From Nocardioides gansuensis (GTDB taxonomy: Bacteria; Actinomycetota; Actinomycetes; Propionibacteriales; Nocardioidaceae): 64,000 nucleotides of DNA. Positions 1-6,425 of this stretch are shown one piece after another. Made by a program: the position numbers and the translations under genes. The notes under the pieces were generated by a model that was not told the origin of the DNA, did not search any database, and saw only the letters and a list, made by a program, of their open reading frames with translations. Every line of letters starts with the position of its first letter. Within the stretch, counting starts at the first letter, position 1. The stretch lies in assembly GCF_003076135.1 (NCBI RefSeq), contig NZ_QDGZ01000005.1:124001-188000 (forward strand), given 5' to 3'.

Positions 1-525
1 CGCCAAGGCGGACTGCGCCGCGCCGGTCAGCCGCGGCAGCACGAGCGCCTGCGGGTCGGACTCCCGCAGGTTGTAGGCACTGCGGTGCACCAGCAGCTCG
101 AGGAACTGCTCGGCCGTCCCGTCCTTGCGCAGGTACGACGCGACCGAAGCGCCGCCGAAGCCGTCGACCATCGCGAACAGCCGGTCGGGGACGGGGCCGT
201 CGGCGGCGAGCGCCTCCTCGACCAGCTCGGCGGTCGCGAGCCTGAGCTCCGCCTCCACGTGGTCGGCCAGCAGGCCCCACACCGCCACGCGGGACGGCGC
301 CCACTCCCAGGCGGGGTCCACGTCGGCGAAGCCGTCGACGTGCAGGTGGTGCAGGCACCACAGCACGAGGTGGAGGTCGTCGGCGTCGGGGCCGGCCGCC
401 GCGACGTCGCGGACGTTGTCGATGGGGAGCGGTCCCTCGGCGGCCGGGGAGAGCAGACCGGGCAGCACCAGCTCGCCCAGCGGCCCCCGTGGCGCCGGCA
501 GTCGCGGTCGGTGCGGGCCGCTCAT
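1..525 (-). CDS. Iron-containing redox enzyme family protein, 3' end cut by window
   Basis: The minus frame from ATG 525 stays open for 175 codons to the window edge. The N-terminus MSGPHRPRLPAPRGPLGELV leads into a His/Trp/Glu-rich helical stretch (LWCLHHLHVDGFADVDPAWEW, residues about 75-95). This resembles the haem-oxygenase-like iron-containing redox family, where paired His/Glu side chains bind iron; the substrate is unknown. Its ATG overlaps the stop of the upstream methyltransferase gene (ATGA), so the two are probably co-translated. From knowledge of actinobacterial genomes, this family often sits beside CDGSH iron-sulfur proteins and HemK2-like methyltransferases; that context is inferred here because the next gene lies outside the window. 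Confidence 0.72.
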   Translation of the reverse strand, partial: MSGPHRPRLPAPRGPLGELVLPGLLSPAAEGPLPIDNVRDVAAAGPDADDLHLVLWCLHHLHVDGFADVDPAWEWAPSRVAVWGLLADHVEAELRLATAELVEEALAADGPVPDRLFAMVDGFGGASVASYLRKDGTAEQFLELLVHRSAYNLRESDPQALVLPRLTGAAQSALA

Positions 526-1142
526 GCGGCCACCGGTCGCTCGGCCGGCTGGAGCAGGGCCAGCTCGCCGCGGTCCGCGTGGCGGCGCACCTCGACGAGC
601 GAGAGGCCGTCCAGCTCGGGTGCCAGGATGGCGGACTGTCCCGGCCCGAGCTGCAGCAGCAGCGCGCCTCCCGGCACCAGGTGGTCGCGGGCGACCTCCA
701 GGCAGGTCCGGGCGACGTCCAGGCCGTCCGCCCCGCCGTCGATGGCGTGCGGCGGGTCCTCGGGGAACCGGCCGACCTGGTCATGCGGCACCCACGGCGG
801 GTCGGCGATGACGAGGGCGAAGCGCTCGGACTCGGCCACCGCGGTGTCGAGCGGCAGCTCCCGCACCGAGACCTGCCCGGCAAGACCCGCAGCCTCGGCG
901 TTGGCGAGCGCATAGCCGCACGCCACCGGGTTGTCGTCGACGCACACCAGTCGCCGGTCCCGGCCCCACACCGCGCACAGCCCGATCTGACCAACGCCGG
1001 CGCACAGCTCGAGGACGGGGCCCTCGGGCAGCTCGTCGAGGAGCTCGGCCGCCCACGCCGACTGGGCCACGGTCCAGGGCCGGGGCTCGAGGACGCGGTG
1101 GTCGTAGTGGATGGTCAGGCCGGCGAAGTCGAGCTCGGGCAC
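522..1142 (-). CDS. SAM-dependent methyltransferase (HemK2/MTQ2-like)
   Basis: This is a 206-aa Rossmann methyltransferase. Motif I is LELCAGVGQIGL (about residues 48-59), an acidic residue follows in VCVDDNP, and the catalytic-type motif is ADPPWVPHD, the (N/D)PP(Y/F/W) signature of HemK-class enzymes acting on amide or amino nitrogen. I chose GTG 1142 because GGGAGG lies just upstream and the protein then begins VPELDFAGL. The longer open frame to 1394 overlaps the divergent TetR gene and shows no family similarity. The stop overlaps the start of the iron-containing redox gene, so the pair forms an operon. The substrate (protein release factor or a small molecule) cannot be told from sequence. 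Confidence 0.82.
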   Translation of the reverse strand: MPELDFAGLTIHYDHRVLEPRPWTVAQSAWAAELLDELPEGPVLELCAGVGQIGLCAVWGRDRRLVCVDDNPVACGYALANAEAAGLAGQVSVRELPLDTAVAESERFALVIADPPWVPHDQVGRFPEDPPHAIDGGADGLDVARTCLEVARDHLVPGGALLLQLGPGQSAILAPELDGLSLVEVRRHADRGELALLQPAERPVAA

Positions 1143-1250
1143 GTGGTCTTTCCTCCCTGTCGGCGGTCGGGATCGGGGCGTGGGGGCGCTCCGGTACCCC
1201 GCGACGGCCCTGCTCAGCCGCACCCCCGGGACGTTATCCGGCCCAAAAAA

Positions 1251-1262
1251 GCACGACCGTGC
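1251..1262. promoter_or_regulatory. Probable TetR operator (dyad GCACG-AC-CGTGC)
   Basis: A perfect dyad, GCACGACCGTGC, follows an A6 run and abuts the TATCGT box of the TetR gene, so a repressor bound here would block its own promoter. The first half with its A-run (1245-1260) is repeated exactly at 1903-1918 inside the next gene. Confidence 0.65.
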
Positions 1263-1268
1263 TATCGT
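1263..1268 (+). promoter_or_regulatory. -10 box of a leaderless TetR mRNA
   Basis: TATCGT lies 7 nt before ATG 1276, so transcription would start at or next to the start codon. No strong -35 hexamer is seen. Confidence 0.5.
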
Positions 1269-1275
1269 CGGGAGC

Positions 1276-1863
1276 ATGCGCAAGGGTGAGGCCACCAGGT
1301 CGACGATCCTCGACGAGGCGTTCCGCCTCGCGACCAGGGTCGGGTTCGAGGGCGTCACCATCGGCCAGCTCGCCGAGCAGACGGAGCTGAGCAAGAGCGG
1401 CCTCTACGCCCACTTCGCCTCCAAGGAGCAGCTCCAGCTCGACACCCTGGCGCGGGCGCGGGAGCACTTCATCGACCGGGTGGTCCGGCCGGCCCTGGCC
1501 ACCGAGCGGGGTGAGCCGCGGGTCCGCATGCTCTTCGAGCGCTGGGTCGCCTGGGCGGAAGAGGGCGATGGCTGCCTGTTCGTCGCCGCCTCCGCCGAGC
1601 TCGACGACAGGCCCGGGCGGCTGCGCGACGCCCTGGTCCGCAACGAGGTCGACTGGCTCGACCTCATCGCCACCGTGGCGCGTACGGCGATCAGCGAGGG
1701 GCACTTCCGCGAGGACCTCGACCCAGACCAGTTCGCCTACGAGCTGCACGGCATCGAGCTGGCGCACCACCACGCCGTACGGCTGTTGCGTGACCCGCGC
1801 GCGGGTGCTCGCACGCGCACGGCCTTCGAGTCCCTCGTCGTCGCGGCCCGCGGCACGCACTGA
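1276..1863 (+). CDS. TetR/AcrR family regulator
   Basis: This is a 195-aa protein with an N-terminal helix-turn-helix (residues about 8-55, TRSTILDEAFRLATRVGFEG then GLYAHFASKEQL). The ligand domain has the TetR_C-like WVAWAEEGDGCLFVAASAELDD segment typical of regulators that pair with alpha/beta hydrolases. ATG 1276 was chosen because the HTH begins immediately after it and a TATCGT box sits 7 nt upstream. It is probably autoregulated through the 1251-1262 dyad. The alpha/beta hydrolase gene starts 29 nt after its stop and is the likely partner or target. The inducing ligand is unknown. Confidence 0.88.
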   Translation: MRKGEATRSTILDEAFRLATRVGFEGVTIGQLAEQTELSKSGLYAHFASKEQLQLDTLARAREHFIDRVVRPALATERGEPRVRMLFERWVAWAEEGDGCLFVAASAELDDRPGRLRDALVRNEVDWLDLIATVARTAISEGHFREDLDPDQFAYELHGIELAHHHAVRLLRDPRAGARTRTAFESLVVAARGTH

Positions 1864-1892
1864 CCCCCCACATGGAGAACGAGAGAGTCCTC

Positions 1893-2789
1893 ATGGCTTC
1901 ACAAAAAAGCACGACCGTTCGTCTCTATCGCGTCGGCTTCCGCCTGGGCGAGCTGGTCGCACCCGGGCTGTCGGCCCGGTTGGCCACGGACCTGTGGTTC
2001 CGCCTCCCGCCGCCGAGGCCGGCTGGCGAGGTCCCGCCCGGCGGCACGCCGTTCGAGGTCCACGCCCAGCGGCATGCCGTCCGCGGCCTGTACTGGGGCC
2101 GCGGTCCCGCCGTCTACCTGGTCCACGGCTGGGGCGGCCGCGCCGACCAGCTCGCCGCGTTCGTCGAGCCCCTCGTCAGCGCCGGTCATCGCGTGGTCCT
2201 CTTCGACGGCCCGTCCCACGGGGACTCGGAGCCGGGGGCGCTCGGCCCGGGCAGCACCTCGGCCATCGAGTTCGGCCGAGCCCTGGACGCCGTCGCGGCG
2301 CGGTTCGGCCGCGCATCTGCGGTGGTCGCGCACTCGATGGGCGCGGTCGCGACCTTGCTCAGCCTCAAGTACGGCTGGCTCGCCACGGAGCGCCTGGTCC
2401 TGCTCGCCCCCATGTCCCGGCTGTCGACCCATCGCGACGCTCTCTTCTCGGCCCTCGGGGTCGGTCCTCGCACGACCCGCAGGACCGACCGCCTCCTCGA
2501 GCGCCGGGTCGGGCACCCGATCGAGGAGTTCGACCTCGCCCGGCTGGGCGCGGAGGTCGACCCGGTGCCCACCCTCGTCGTGCACGACCGCGACGACCGG
2601 ATGACCCCACACGCGGCGAGCGAGCTGTGGGTGGAGTCGTGGCCCGCCCGGCTCGTCTCCACGGAAGGCCTGGGTCACCAACGCCTGCTCCGCGATCCCG
2701 GCGTGGTGCGCACCGTGACGGACTTCGTGACGGGCCGCAGCGCCGCAGCCGTGCACCGCGGTGACGCTCTGAGGGCCGCCACCGGCTGA
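1893..2789 (+). CDS. Alpha/beta hydrolase
   Basis: This is a 298-aa alpha/beta-hydrolase-fold protein. It has an oxyanion-type HGWGGR loop (about residue 71), a nucleophile elbow AHSMGA with Ser, an acid in VVHDRDDRM and a His in GLGHQRLL near the C-terminus. The substrate is unknown. ATG 1893 is favoured by GAGAGAG 5-11 nt upstream; an in-frame ATG at 1872 has a poorer site. It lies 29 nt behind the TetR gene and is probably co-transcribed or co-regulated. Codons 4-9 contain an exact 16-nt copy of the TetR operator half (1903-1918), so regulator binding inside the coding start is possible. Confidence 0.85.
   Translation: MASQKSTTVRLYRVGFRLGELVAPGLSARLATDLWFRLPPPRPAGEVPPGGTPFEVHAQRHAVRGLYWGRGPAVYLVHGWGGRADQLAAFVEPLVSAGHRVVLFDGPSHGDSEPGALGPGSTSAIEFGRALDAVAARFGRASAVVAHSMGAVATLLSLKYGWLATERLVLLAPMSRLSTHRDALFSALGVGPRTTRRTDRLLERRVGHPIEEFDLARLGAEVDPVPTLVVHDRDDRMTPHAASELWVESWPARLVSTEGLGHQRLLRDPGVVRTVTDFVTGRSAAAVHRGDALRAATG
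1903..1918. promoter_or_regulatory. Second copy of the TetR operator half, inside hydrolase codons
   Basis: AAAAAAGCACGACCGT is identical to 1245-1260. The right arm that follows is a degenerate match to the dyad. It encodes part of the hydrolase N-terminus (residues QKSTTV). Confidence 0.5.
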
Positions 2790-2794
2790 CTACA

Positions 2795-2813
2795 GCGGAC
2801 AGATCCTGTCCGC
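2795..2813. terminator. Inverted repeat after hydrolase gene
   Basis: GCGGACAG-ATC-CTGTCCGC is a perfect 8-bp dyad with a 3-nt centre, between the hydrolase stop and the DinB-like gene. No T-run follows, so it may be an operator rather than a terminator. Confidence 0.4.
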
Positions 2814-2868
2814 CTGGTCCGGGAGAGTCGGAGCAACACCCCGACCCAACCCGACCGAAGGAGACCCG

Positions 2869-3441
2869 ATGTCCCACCCCGAAGCCGCTGCCCTCGCCGC
2901 CACCCTGCGCACGCAGGTGGCCGCCGTCCGCAACGCAGCCCACGGCCTGACCGAGGAGGAGGGCCGGCTCGCCCCGGCCCGCAGCGACCTGTCGATCGGC
3001 GGCATCCTCAAGCACCTCGTCGTCAGCTGGACGGGGTGGCAGCGCCGCGAGGCGCAGAACCGCGGCGCCCGCGGGTGGGACCTCACCGACGAGGACTTCG
3101 CCGACTTCTACGGCAGCTTCGCCCTCACCGACGACGAGACCCTGGAGGGCATCCTCGAGACGTACGACGACGCGACCCGCCGGCTGGTCGAGGCGGTCGA
3201 GGCGAGCGACCCGGACGCCGAGGAGCTCGCGCCCCCGCAGCCCTGGTTCGGCCAGCACGAGCCCACGCCCATCACCAAGCGCGTGCACCTGCTCGCCATC
3301 GTGGAGGAGTTCGCCCGCCATGCGGGTCACGCCGACATCGTCCGCGAGCAGGTCGACGGCGCGAAGGCCGCCGAGCTGGCCCTCGCGGTGATGGGGCTGC
3401 CGGGCAACGATTTCGTCAAGCCTTGGCAGCGCTCGGCCTGA
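2869..3441 (+). CDS. DinB family protein (DUF664-like)
   Basis: This is a 190-aa helical-bundle protein of the DinB/DUF664 class. The N-terminal helix is followed by DLSIGGILKHLVVSWTGWQR, whose His is at the usual first metal position, and the C-terminal part contains LLAIVEEFARHAGHADIVREQVDG, whose two His residues fit the remaining metal ligands. Family members are metal-binding proteins, some being thiol transferases or maleylpyruvate-isomerase-like; the activity here is unknown. GAAGGAG at good spacing supports ATG 2869. It appears to be a single-gene unit, followed by a short repeat cluster. Confidence 0.85.
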   Translation: MSHPEAAALAATLRTQVAAVRNAAHGLTEEEGRLAPARSDLSIGGILKHLVVSWTGWQRREAQNRGARGWDLTDEDFADFYGSFALTDDETLEGILETYDDATRRLVEAVEASDPDAEELAPPQPWFGQHEPTPITKRVHLLAIVEEFARHAGHADIVREQVDGAKAAELALAVMGLPGNDFVKPWQRSA

Positions 3442-3446
3442 GCCCC

Positions 3447-3530
3447 CGTCGAGTCGGCGCATCTGCTCACCACAACCCCGTCGAGTCGGCTCGTCTGCAC
3501 ACGAGCACCGCGTCGAGTCGGCTCGTCTGC
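3447..3530. repeat. Three 20-nt repeats at exact 32-nt spacing
   Basis: Units start at 3447, 3479 and 3511. The consensus is CGTCGAGTCGGCTCGTCTGC; unit 1 differs slightly. The two spacers are 12 nt and unrelated in sequence. Each unit contains the small dyad CGAG-TCGG-CTCG. With three copies, 20-nt repeats and no cas genes it is not CRISPR. It looks like an intergenic REP-like element. Confidence 0.75.
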
Positions 3531-3579
3531 CGCCCGGCAGCCCGGCAATGCCGCCGACGCCCCGCCGGGCGGTGCGTAT

Positions 3580-3608
3580 GCAACCGTTCCTCGCCGCGAT
3601 TCGGTTGC
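3580..3608. repeat. Hairpin in 3442-3730 intergenic stretch
   Basis: GCAACCG (3580-3586) and CGGTTGC (3602-3608) form a 7-bp stem with a 15-nt loop. The rest of the 3442-3730 gap holds the 32-nt-period repeats upstream and the GDPD promoter downstream; I see no gene. Confidence 0.4.
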
Positions 3609-3718
3609 CAGCCCACCGCCCGCGGCGGCGGCGCCGGGTGCGGACGGCTCTGTGATCGCGCCCGCCGACCGGCGGACCCGGACACCACTCGGCCGAAACC
3701 TCGGCGATGCAGCCGCAC

Positions 3719-3724
3719 TAGGCT
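3719..3724 (+). promoter_or_regulatory. -10 box of the GDPD gene
   Basis: TAGGCT lies 6 nt before ATG 3731. There is no Shine-Dalgarno, consistent with a leaderless mRNA. Confidence 0.5.
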
Positions 3725-3730
3725 CGCGCC

Positions 3731-4537
3731 ATGAGGCCGCAGGTCGTCGCCCATCGGGGCGCCAGCCACGACACCGCCGAGCACACGCTGCTGGCCTACA
3801 CACGTGCCCTCGAGGTCGGGGCCGAAGCCCTGGAGTGCGACGTGCGGCTCACCGCGGACGGACATCTCGTCTGCGTGCACGACCGCGACCTGCGGCGTAC
3901 GGCGGCCACCCGCGGCGTTGTGTCGACGATGAACCTGGCCGAGCTCGACCAGCTCGACTTCGCGTCGTGGAAGAACCCGTGGGCCGAGCTCGACGACGAG
4001 GCGCCCGACCGGGATCCGGAGACGGGCAAGGTGCTCACGCTGCGCAAGCTGCTCGAGACGGTCGCCGACCACGGGCAGGGTGTGGAGCTGGCCATCGAGA
4101 CCAAGCACCCCACCCGCTACGGCGGGCTCGTCGAGCGGCGCCTGGTCGAGCTGCTCGCCGACTTCGGGTGGGACGGGCGCGACTCGCCGGTGCGGGTGAT
4201 GAGCTTCAGCCGCACCGCGATCGCCCGGATCCGCCACCTGGCCCCCGACCTGCGGGTGGTCATCCTGATCGAGAAGGCCCACCACTGGCCGCTGCTCAAG
4301 CAGGCCATCGGGCCGAGCTGGATCCTGGGCCCCGGCGTCACCGAGCTGCAGGACCACCCCACCTTCGCCAAGGCGCTGCGCAAGTCCGGCCGCGACATCC
4401 ACGTCTGGACCGTCAACACCCCGGAGCAGCTGCAGACCTGCCTCGACGTCGGCGCCCGGGCGATCATCAGCGACAAGCCGGCCTACATGATCCAGCTGCT
4501 CGACGCCCAGAACGGGGGGAGGCGCTACGCCAGATAG
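3731..4537 (+). CDS. Glycerophosphodiester phosphodiesterase
   Basis: This 268-aa TIM-barrel GDPD-family enzyme would hydrolyse glycerophosphodiesters to glycerol-3-phosphate and an alcohol. The N-terminal VAHRGAS carries the catalytic His. ALECDVRLTADGHLVCVHDRDLRRT supplies the metal-binding Glu/Asp and second His, and ELAIETKHP and the C-terminal VWTVNTPEQL are also characteristic. There is no signal peptide, so it is probably cytoplasmic. The start is the first ATG after a TAGGCT box and there is no ribosome-binding site. The DUF5926 gene begins 10 nt after the stop. Confidence 0.9.
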   Translation: MRPQVVAHRGASHDTAEHTLLAYTRALEVGAEALECDVRLTADGHLVCVHDRDLRRTAATRGVVSTMNLAELDQLDFASWKNPWAELDDEAPDRDPETGKVLTLRKLLETVADHGQGVELAIETKHPTRYGGLVERRLVELLADFGWDGRDSPVRVMSFSRTAIARIRHLAPDLRVVILIEKAHHWPLLKQAIGPSWILGPGVTELQDHPTFAKALRKSGRDIHVWTVNTPEQLQTCLDVGARAIISDKPAYMIQLLDAQNGGRRYAR

Positions 4538-4540
4538 GTT
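4535..4540 (+). promoter_or_regulatory. -10 box of the DUF5926 gene
   Basis: TAGGTT lies 7 nt before ATG 4548, overlapping the end of the GDPD gene. It fits a leaderless promoter internal to the apparent gene pair. Confidence 0.45.
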
Positions 4541-4547
4541 GGCGCCC

Positions 4548-5477
4548 ATGGCGAAGAAGTCCCGCACGAAGGCACGTGAGTCCCCCCCAGCCGGGGAGGT
4601 CGGCCCCCGCCAGCCCTGCCCCTGCGGCTCTGGCAAGCGCTACAAGGCGTGCCACGGCGCAGCCGGCGGCGCCCCCGCGCCCTACGTCGCCCGCCCCTTC
4701 GAGGGCATGCCGAGCGAGTGCGACGTGATCGCCATGCGGGAGCTGGTGCCGGCCGCGACCGCGCCCTTGGCGGTCAAGGAGACCGACCGCCCCGTTCGCC
4801 TGTGCTCCCTGCTCCCCGCGGCCGCCCCGGCGATGGTGCGCGAGGGCGGCGCGATCTGGCTCGGCCTGCAGGTGCAGCACCAGTACGGCGATCCCGCGCG
4901 CGACCTGGGCGCGGTGCTCGAGAAGGCGCTGGCGACCGAGGAGCCGGGCGTCATCGGCCTCGCCTCCGCCCCCGGCGACGGCCCGCGCCTGCAGGACCTG
5001 GTCAGCGACTCCGAGCTCGACATCACCGTGCACGACGGGTTCGGCTACTGGGTCGACGACCTGGAGGAGGACCCGACGGTCACAGCCGCGCTCGAGCAGG
5101 CCAATGCGGCGGCCAACCCGACGGTGCGGCTGGCGTCGGTCGAGGCGGCGTACTGGACCAGCGTCGGCTCCAAGGAGCACCTGCGCTGGGTGATGCCGCA
5201 CCCGGAGGACGAGCTGCTCTCCGCGCTGGCCCGGCTGCACGCCGCCGGCCAGGACGTGATCGCCGACGGCTCGCGGCTCGTCGGCATGTTCCGCGCACAC
5301 GGCCTGCTGGCCCCGGTGTGGGACCTGCCGGTGGGCACGGGTGCCGAGGTGCTGGAGGAGCCGGCCGCCCGGTTCGGTCGCGACCTGGCCGACGCCATGG
5401 CCTCCGGCGGAGAGCTCTCCGCGGCCGAGCGCTCGGCCCGCGCGGGCCTCGCCAACCGCCAGGTCACCATCCGGTGA
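4548..5477 (+). CDS. DUF5926 family protein with SEC-C motif
   Basis: This is a 309-aa protein. The basic N-terminus is followed by PCPCGSGKRYKACHG (about residues 23-37), the SEC-C zinc-binding motif also found at the C-terminus of SecA. The remaining 270 residues match the actinobacterial DUF5926 type, with no catalytic motif that I recognise. ATG 4548 is preferred over the upstream in-frame TTG because a TAGGTT box sits 7 nt before it. The protein is cytoplasmic with no signal or membrane segment. The role is unknown; a metal-dependent protein or nucleic acid contact through SEC-C is inference. Confidence 0.85.
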   Translation: MAKKSRTKARESPPAGEVGPRQPCPCGSGKRYKACHGAAGGAPAPYVARPFEGMPSECDVIAMRELVPAATAPLAVKETDRPVRLCSLLPAAAPAMVREGGAIWLGLQVQHQYGDPARDLGAVLEKALATEEPGVIGLASAPGDGPRLQDLVSDSELDITVHDGFGYWVDDLEEDPTVTAALEQANAAANPTVRLASVEAAYWTSVGSKEHLRWVMPHPEDELLSALARLHAAGQDVIADGSRLVGMFRAHGLLAPVWDLPVGTGAEVLEEPAARFGRDLADAMASGGELSAAERSARAGLANRQVTIR

Positions 5478-5509
5478 GATGCGAATCACCGGGACTTTCG
5501 GCCAGGCGG

Positions 5510-5539
5510 TTGTGGTCCGCGGTGAACGCGGGGTAAATT
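5510..5539 (+). promoter_or_regulatory. Possible sigma70-type promoter of the secreted protein
   Basis: TTGTGG (5510-5515) and TAAATT (5534-5539) are 18 nt apart, which leaves a leader of about 190 nt before ATG 5737. Confidence 0.4.
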
Positions 5540-5546
5540 GGCCATT

Positions 5547-5664
5547 GCCCGGTCGTTGTTGTTTCCCCCGTCAACAGCGGCCGGGCTTTCATGTGCCCTG
5601 AGAGCGGTGCCCGCAGGCACGTCCGGCCAGGGCCATCCGGTCCTCAGGATCCTGGAAAGACCGG
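5547..5664 (+). promoter_or_regulatory. Structured 5' leader, function unknown
   Basis: The 259-nt gap 5478-5736 contains no gene but several dyads. GCCCGG (5547-5552) pairs with CCGGGC (5581-5586) and is followed by TTTC. CCGGTC (5637-5642) pairs with GACCGG (5659-5664) around the palindrome CAGGATCCTG. I do not recognise a known riboswitch consensus; it could be an attenuator or an mRNA stability element. Confidence 0.35.
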
Positions 5665-5736
5665 CGTCACGTTCTCCCCTGACGGACGTCTCCTCCTCAG
5701 GACGCCCGCGTCGGGCGCCCGGACCTGGGAGGACCC

Positions 5737-6363
5737 ATGTACACCAGCTCGCGCTCGAGCTCGCTCTCTGCCCCGCTCGCGGCGCTCGTCGCGATGGCCG
5801 TCGCCCTCGCCGGCTTCGTGGTGATGCTCGGCGTCGGCGCCTCTGCCACGGCGGTCGAGTCGGCCTCTTCCTCGGTGCGTGCCGCCGGCTGCTCCGCCGA
5901 GCAGCAGGAGGTGACCGACGCGAAGGCCGCCTTCACCTCGGCGAAGAAGAAGGTCGCGCGGCTGAAGAAGAAGTGGAAGAAGGCCCAGGGCGTCCAGAAG
6001 CGGAAGCTCTACAAGAAGTTGAAGAAGGCCAGGAAGCAGCTGCGCTTCCAGAAGGAGTGGCTCGCCATCGCCACCACCGCCCACAACGCGTGCCTGGCCA
6101 AGCAGGCCGCCTCGCCGAGCAGCACCGCCGGCCCGACCAGCACGGCGAGCACCGCGCCCACGACGTCCACCTCGCCGACGGTCACCGCCACGACGACCGC
6201 GAGCGACCCGGTGCCGACCTGCCTCCCGGGCACCGCGCCGTGCCTGCCGGAGGTGCCGACGAGCACGGCGACCGACCCGGGTCTCCCGCTGCCCACCTGT
6301 CTGCCGGGCCAGCCGCTGCCGCTCCCGGGTGAGATCCCGACCTGCGTGGCGCCGCTGCCGTGA
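5737..6363 (+). CDS. Secreted Lys-rich coiled-coil protein with Thr/Pro tail
   Basis: This 208-aa protein is not recognised by family. Residues 1-43 form a long signal-type region with a hydrophobic core (LAALVAMAVALAGFVVMLGVGASA). Residues about 50-112 are a Lys/Ala/Gln-rich coiled coil (ARLKKKWKKAQGVQKRKLY). The remainder is a Ser/Thr/Pro linker ending in repeated TCLPG-type Cys-Pro motifs. The Cys residues at about 51, 101, 162, 170 and nearby suggest disulfides outside the cell. ATG 5737 follows GGGAGGA. It stands alone between a structured leader and a strong bidirectional hairpin. A cell-envelope or surface role is inference. Confidence 0.75.
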   Translation: MYTSSRSSSLSAPLAALVAMAVALAGFVVMLGVGASATAVESASSSVRAAGCSAEQQEVTDAKAAFTSAKKKVARLKKKWKKAQGVQKRKLYKKLKKARKQLRFQKEWLAIATTAHNACLAKQAASPSSTAGPTSTASTAPTTSTSPTVTATTTASDPVPTCLPGTAPCLPEVPTSTATDPGLPLPTCLPGQPLPLPGEIPTCVAPLP

Positions 6364-6366
6364 CCT

Positions 6367-6387
6367 GGTGATTCAGGCTGAATCACC
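6367..6387. terminator. Perfect inverted repeat after the secreted protein gene
   Basis: GGTGATTCA-GGC-TGAATCACC has a 9-bp stem with a 3-nt loop, 4 nt after the stop of the 5737 gene. Confidence 0.5.
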
Positions 6388-6390
6388 GCC

Positions 6391-6425
6391 ACTGACCCGT
6401 CCCCGCTCCGCGCGGACGGGTCAGT
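6391..6425. terminator. Convergent (bidirectional) terminator hairpin
   Basis: ACTGACCCGTCC (6391-6402) pairs perfectly with GGACGGGTCAGT (6414-6425) over 12 bp. The right arm contains the stop codon of the minus-strand cyclase gene (6421-6423). It lies between converging genes. Confidence 0.7.

Noticed and set aside
1143..1394. N-terminal extension of the methyltransferase frame
   Set aside because: It overlaps the TetR gene and its operator, and the family N-terminus begins after GTG 1142.
3447..3530. CRISPR array
   Set aside because: Only three 20-nt repeats with 12-nt spacers, no leader and no cas genes.
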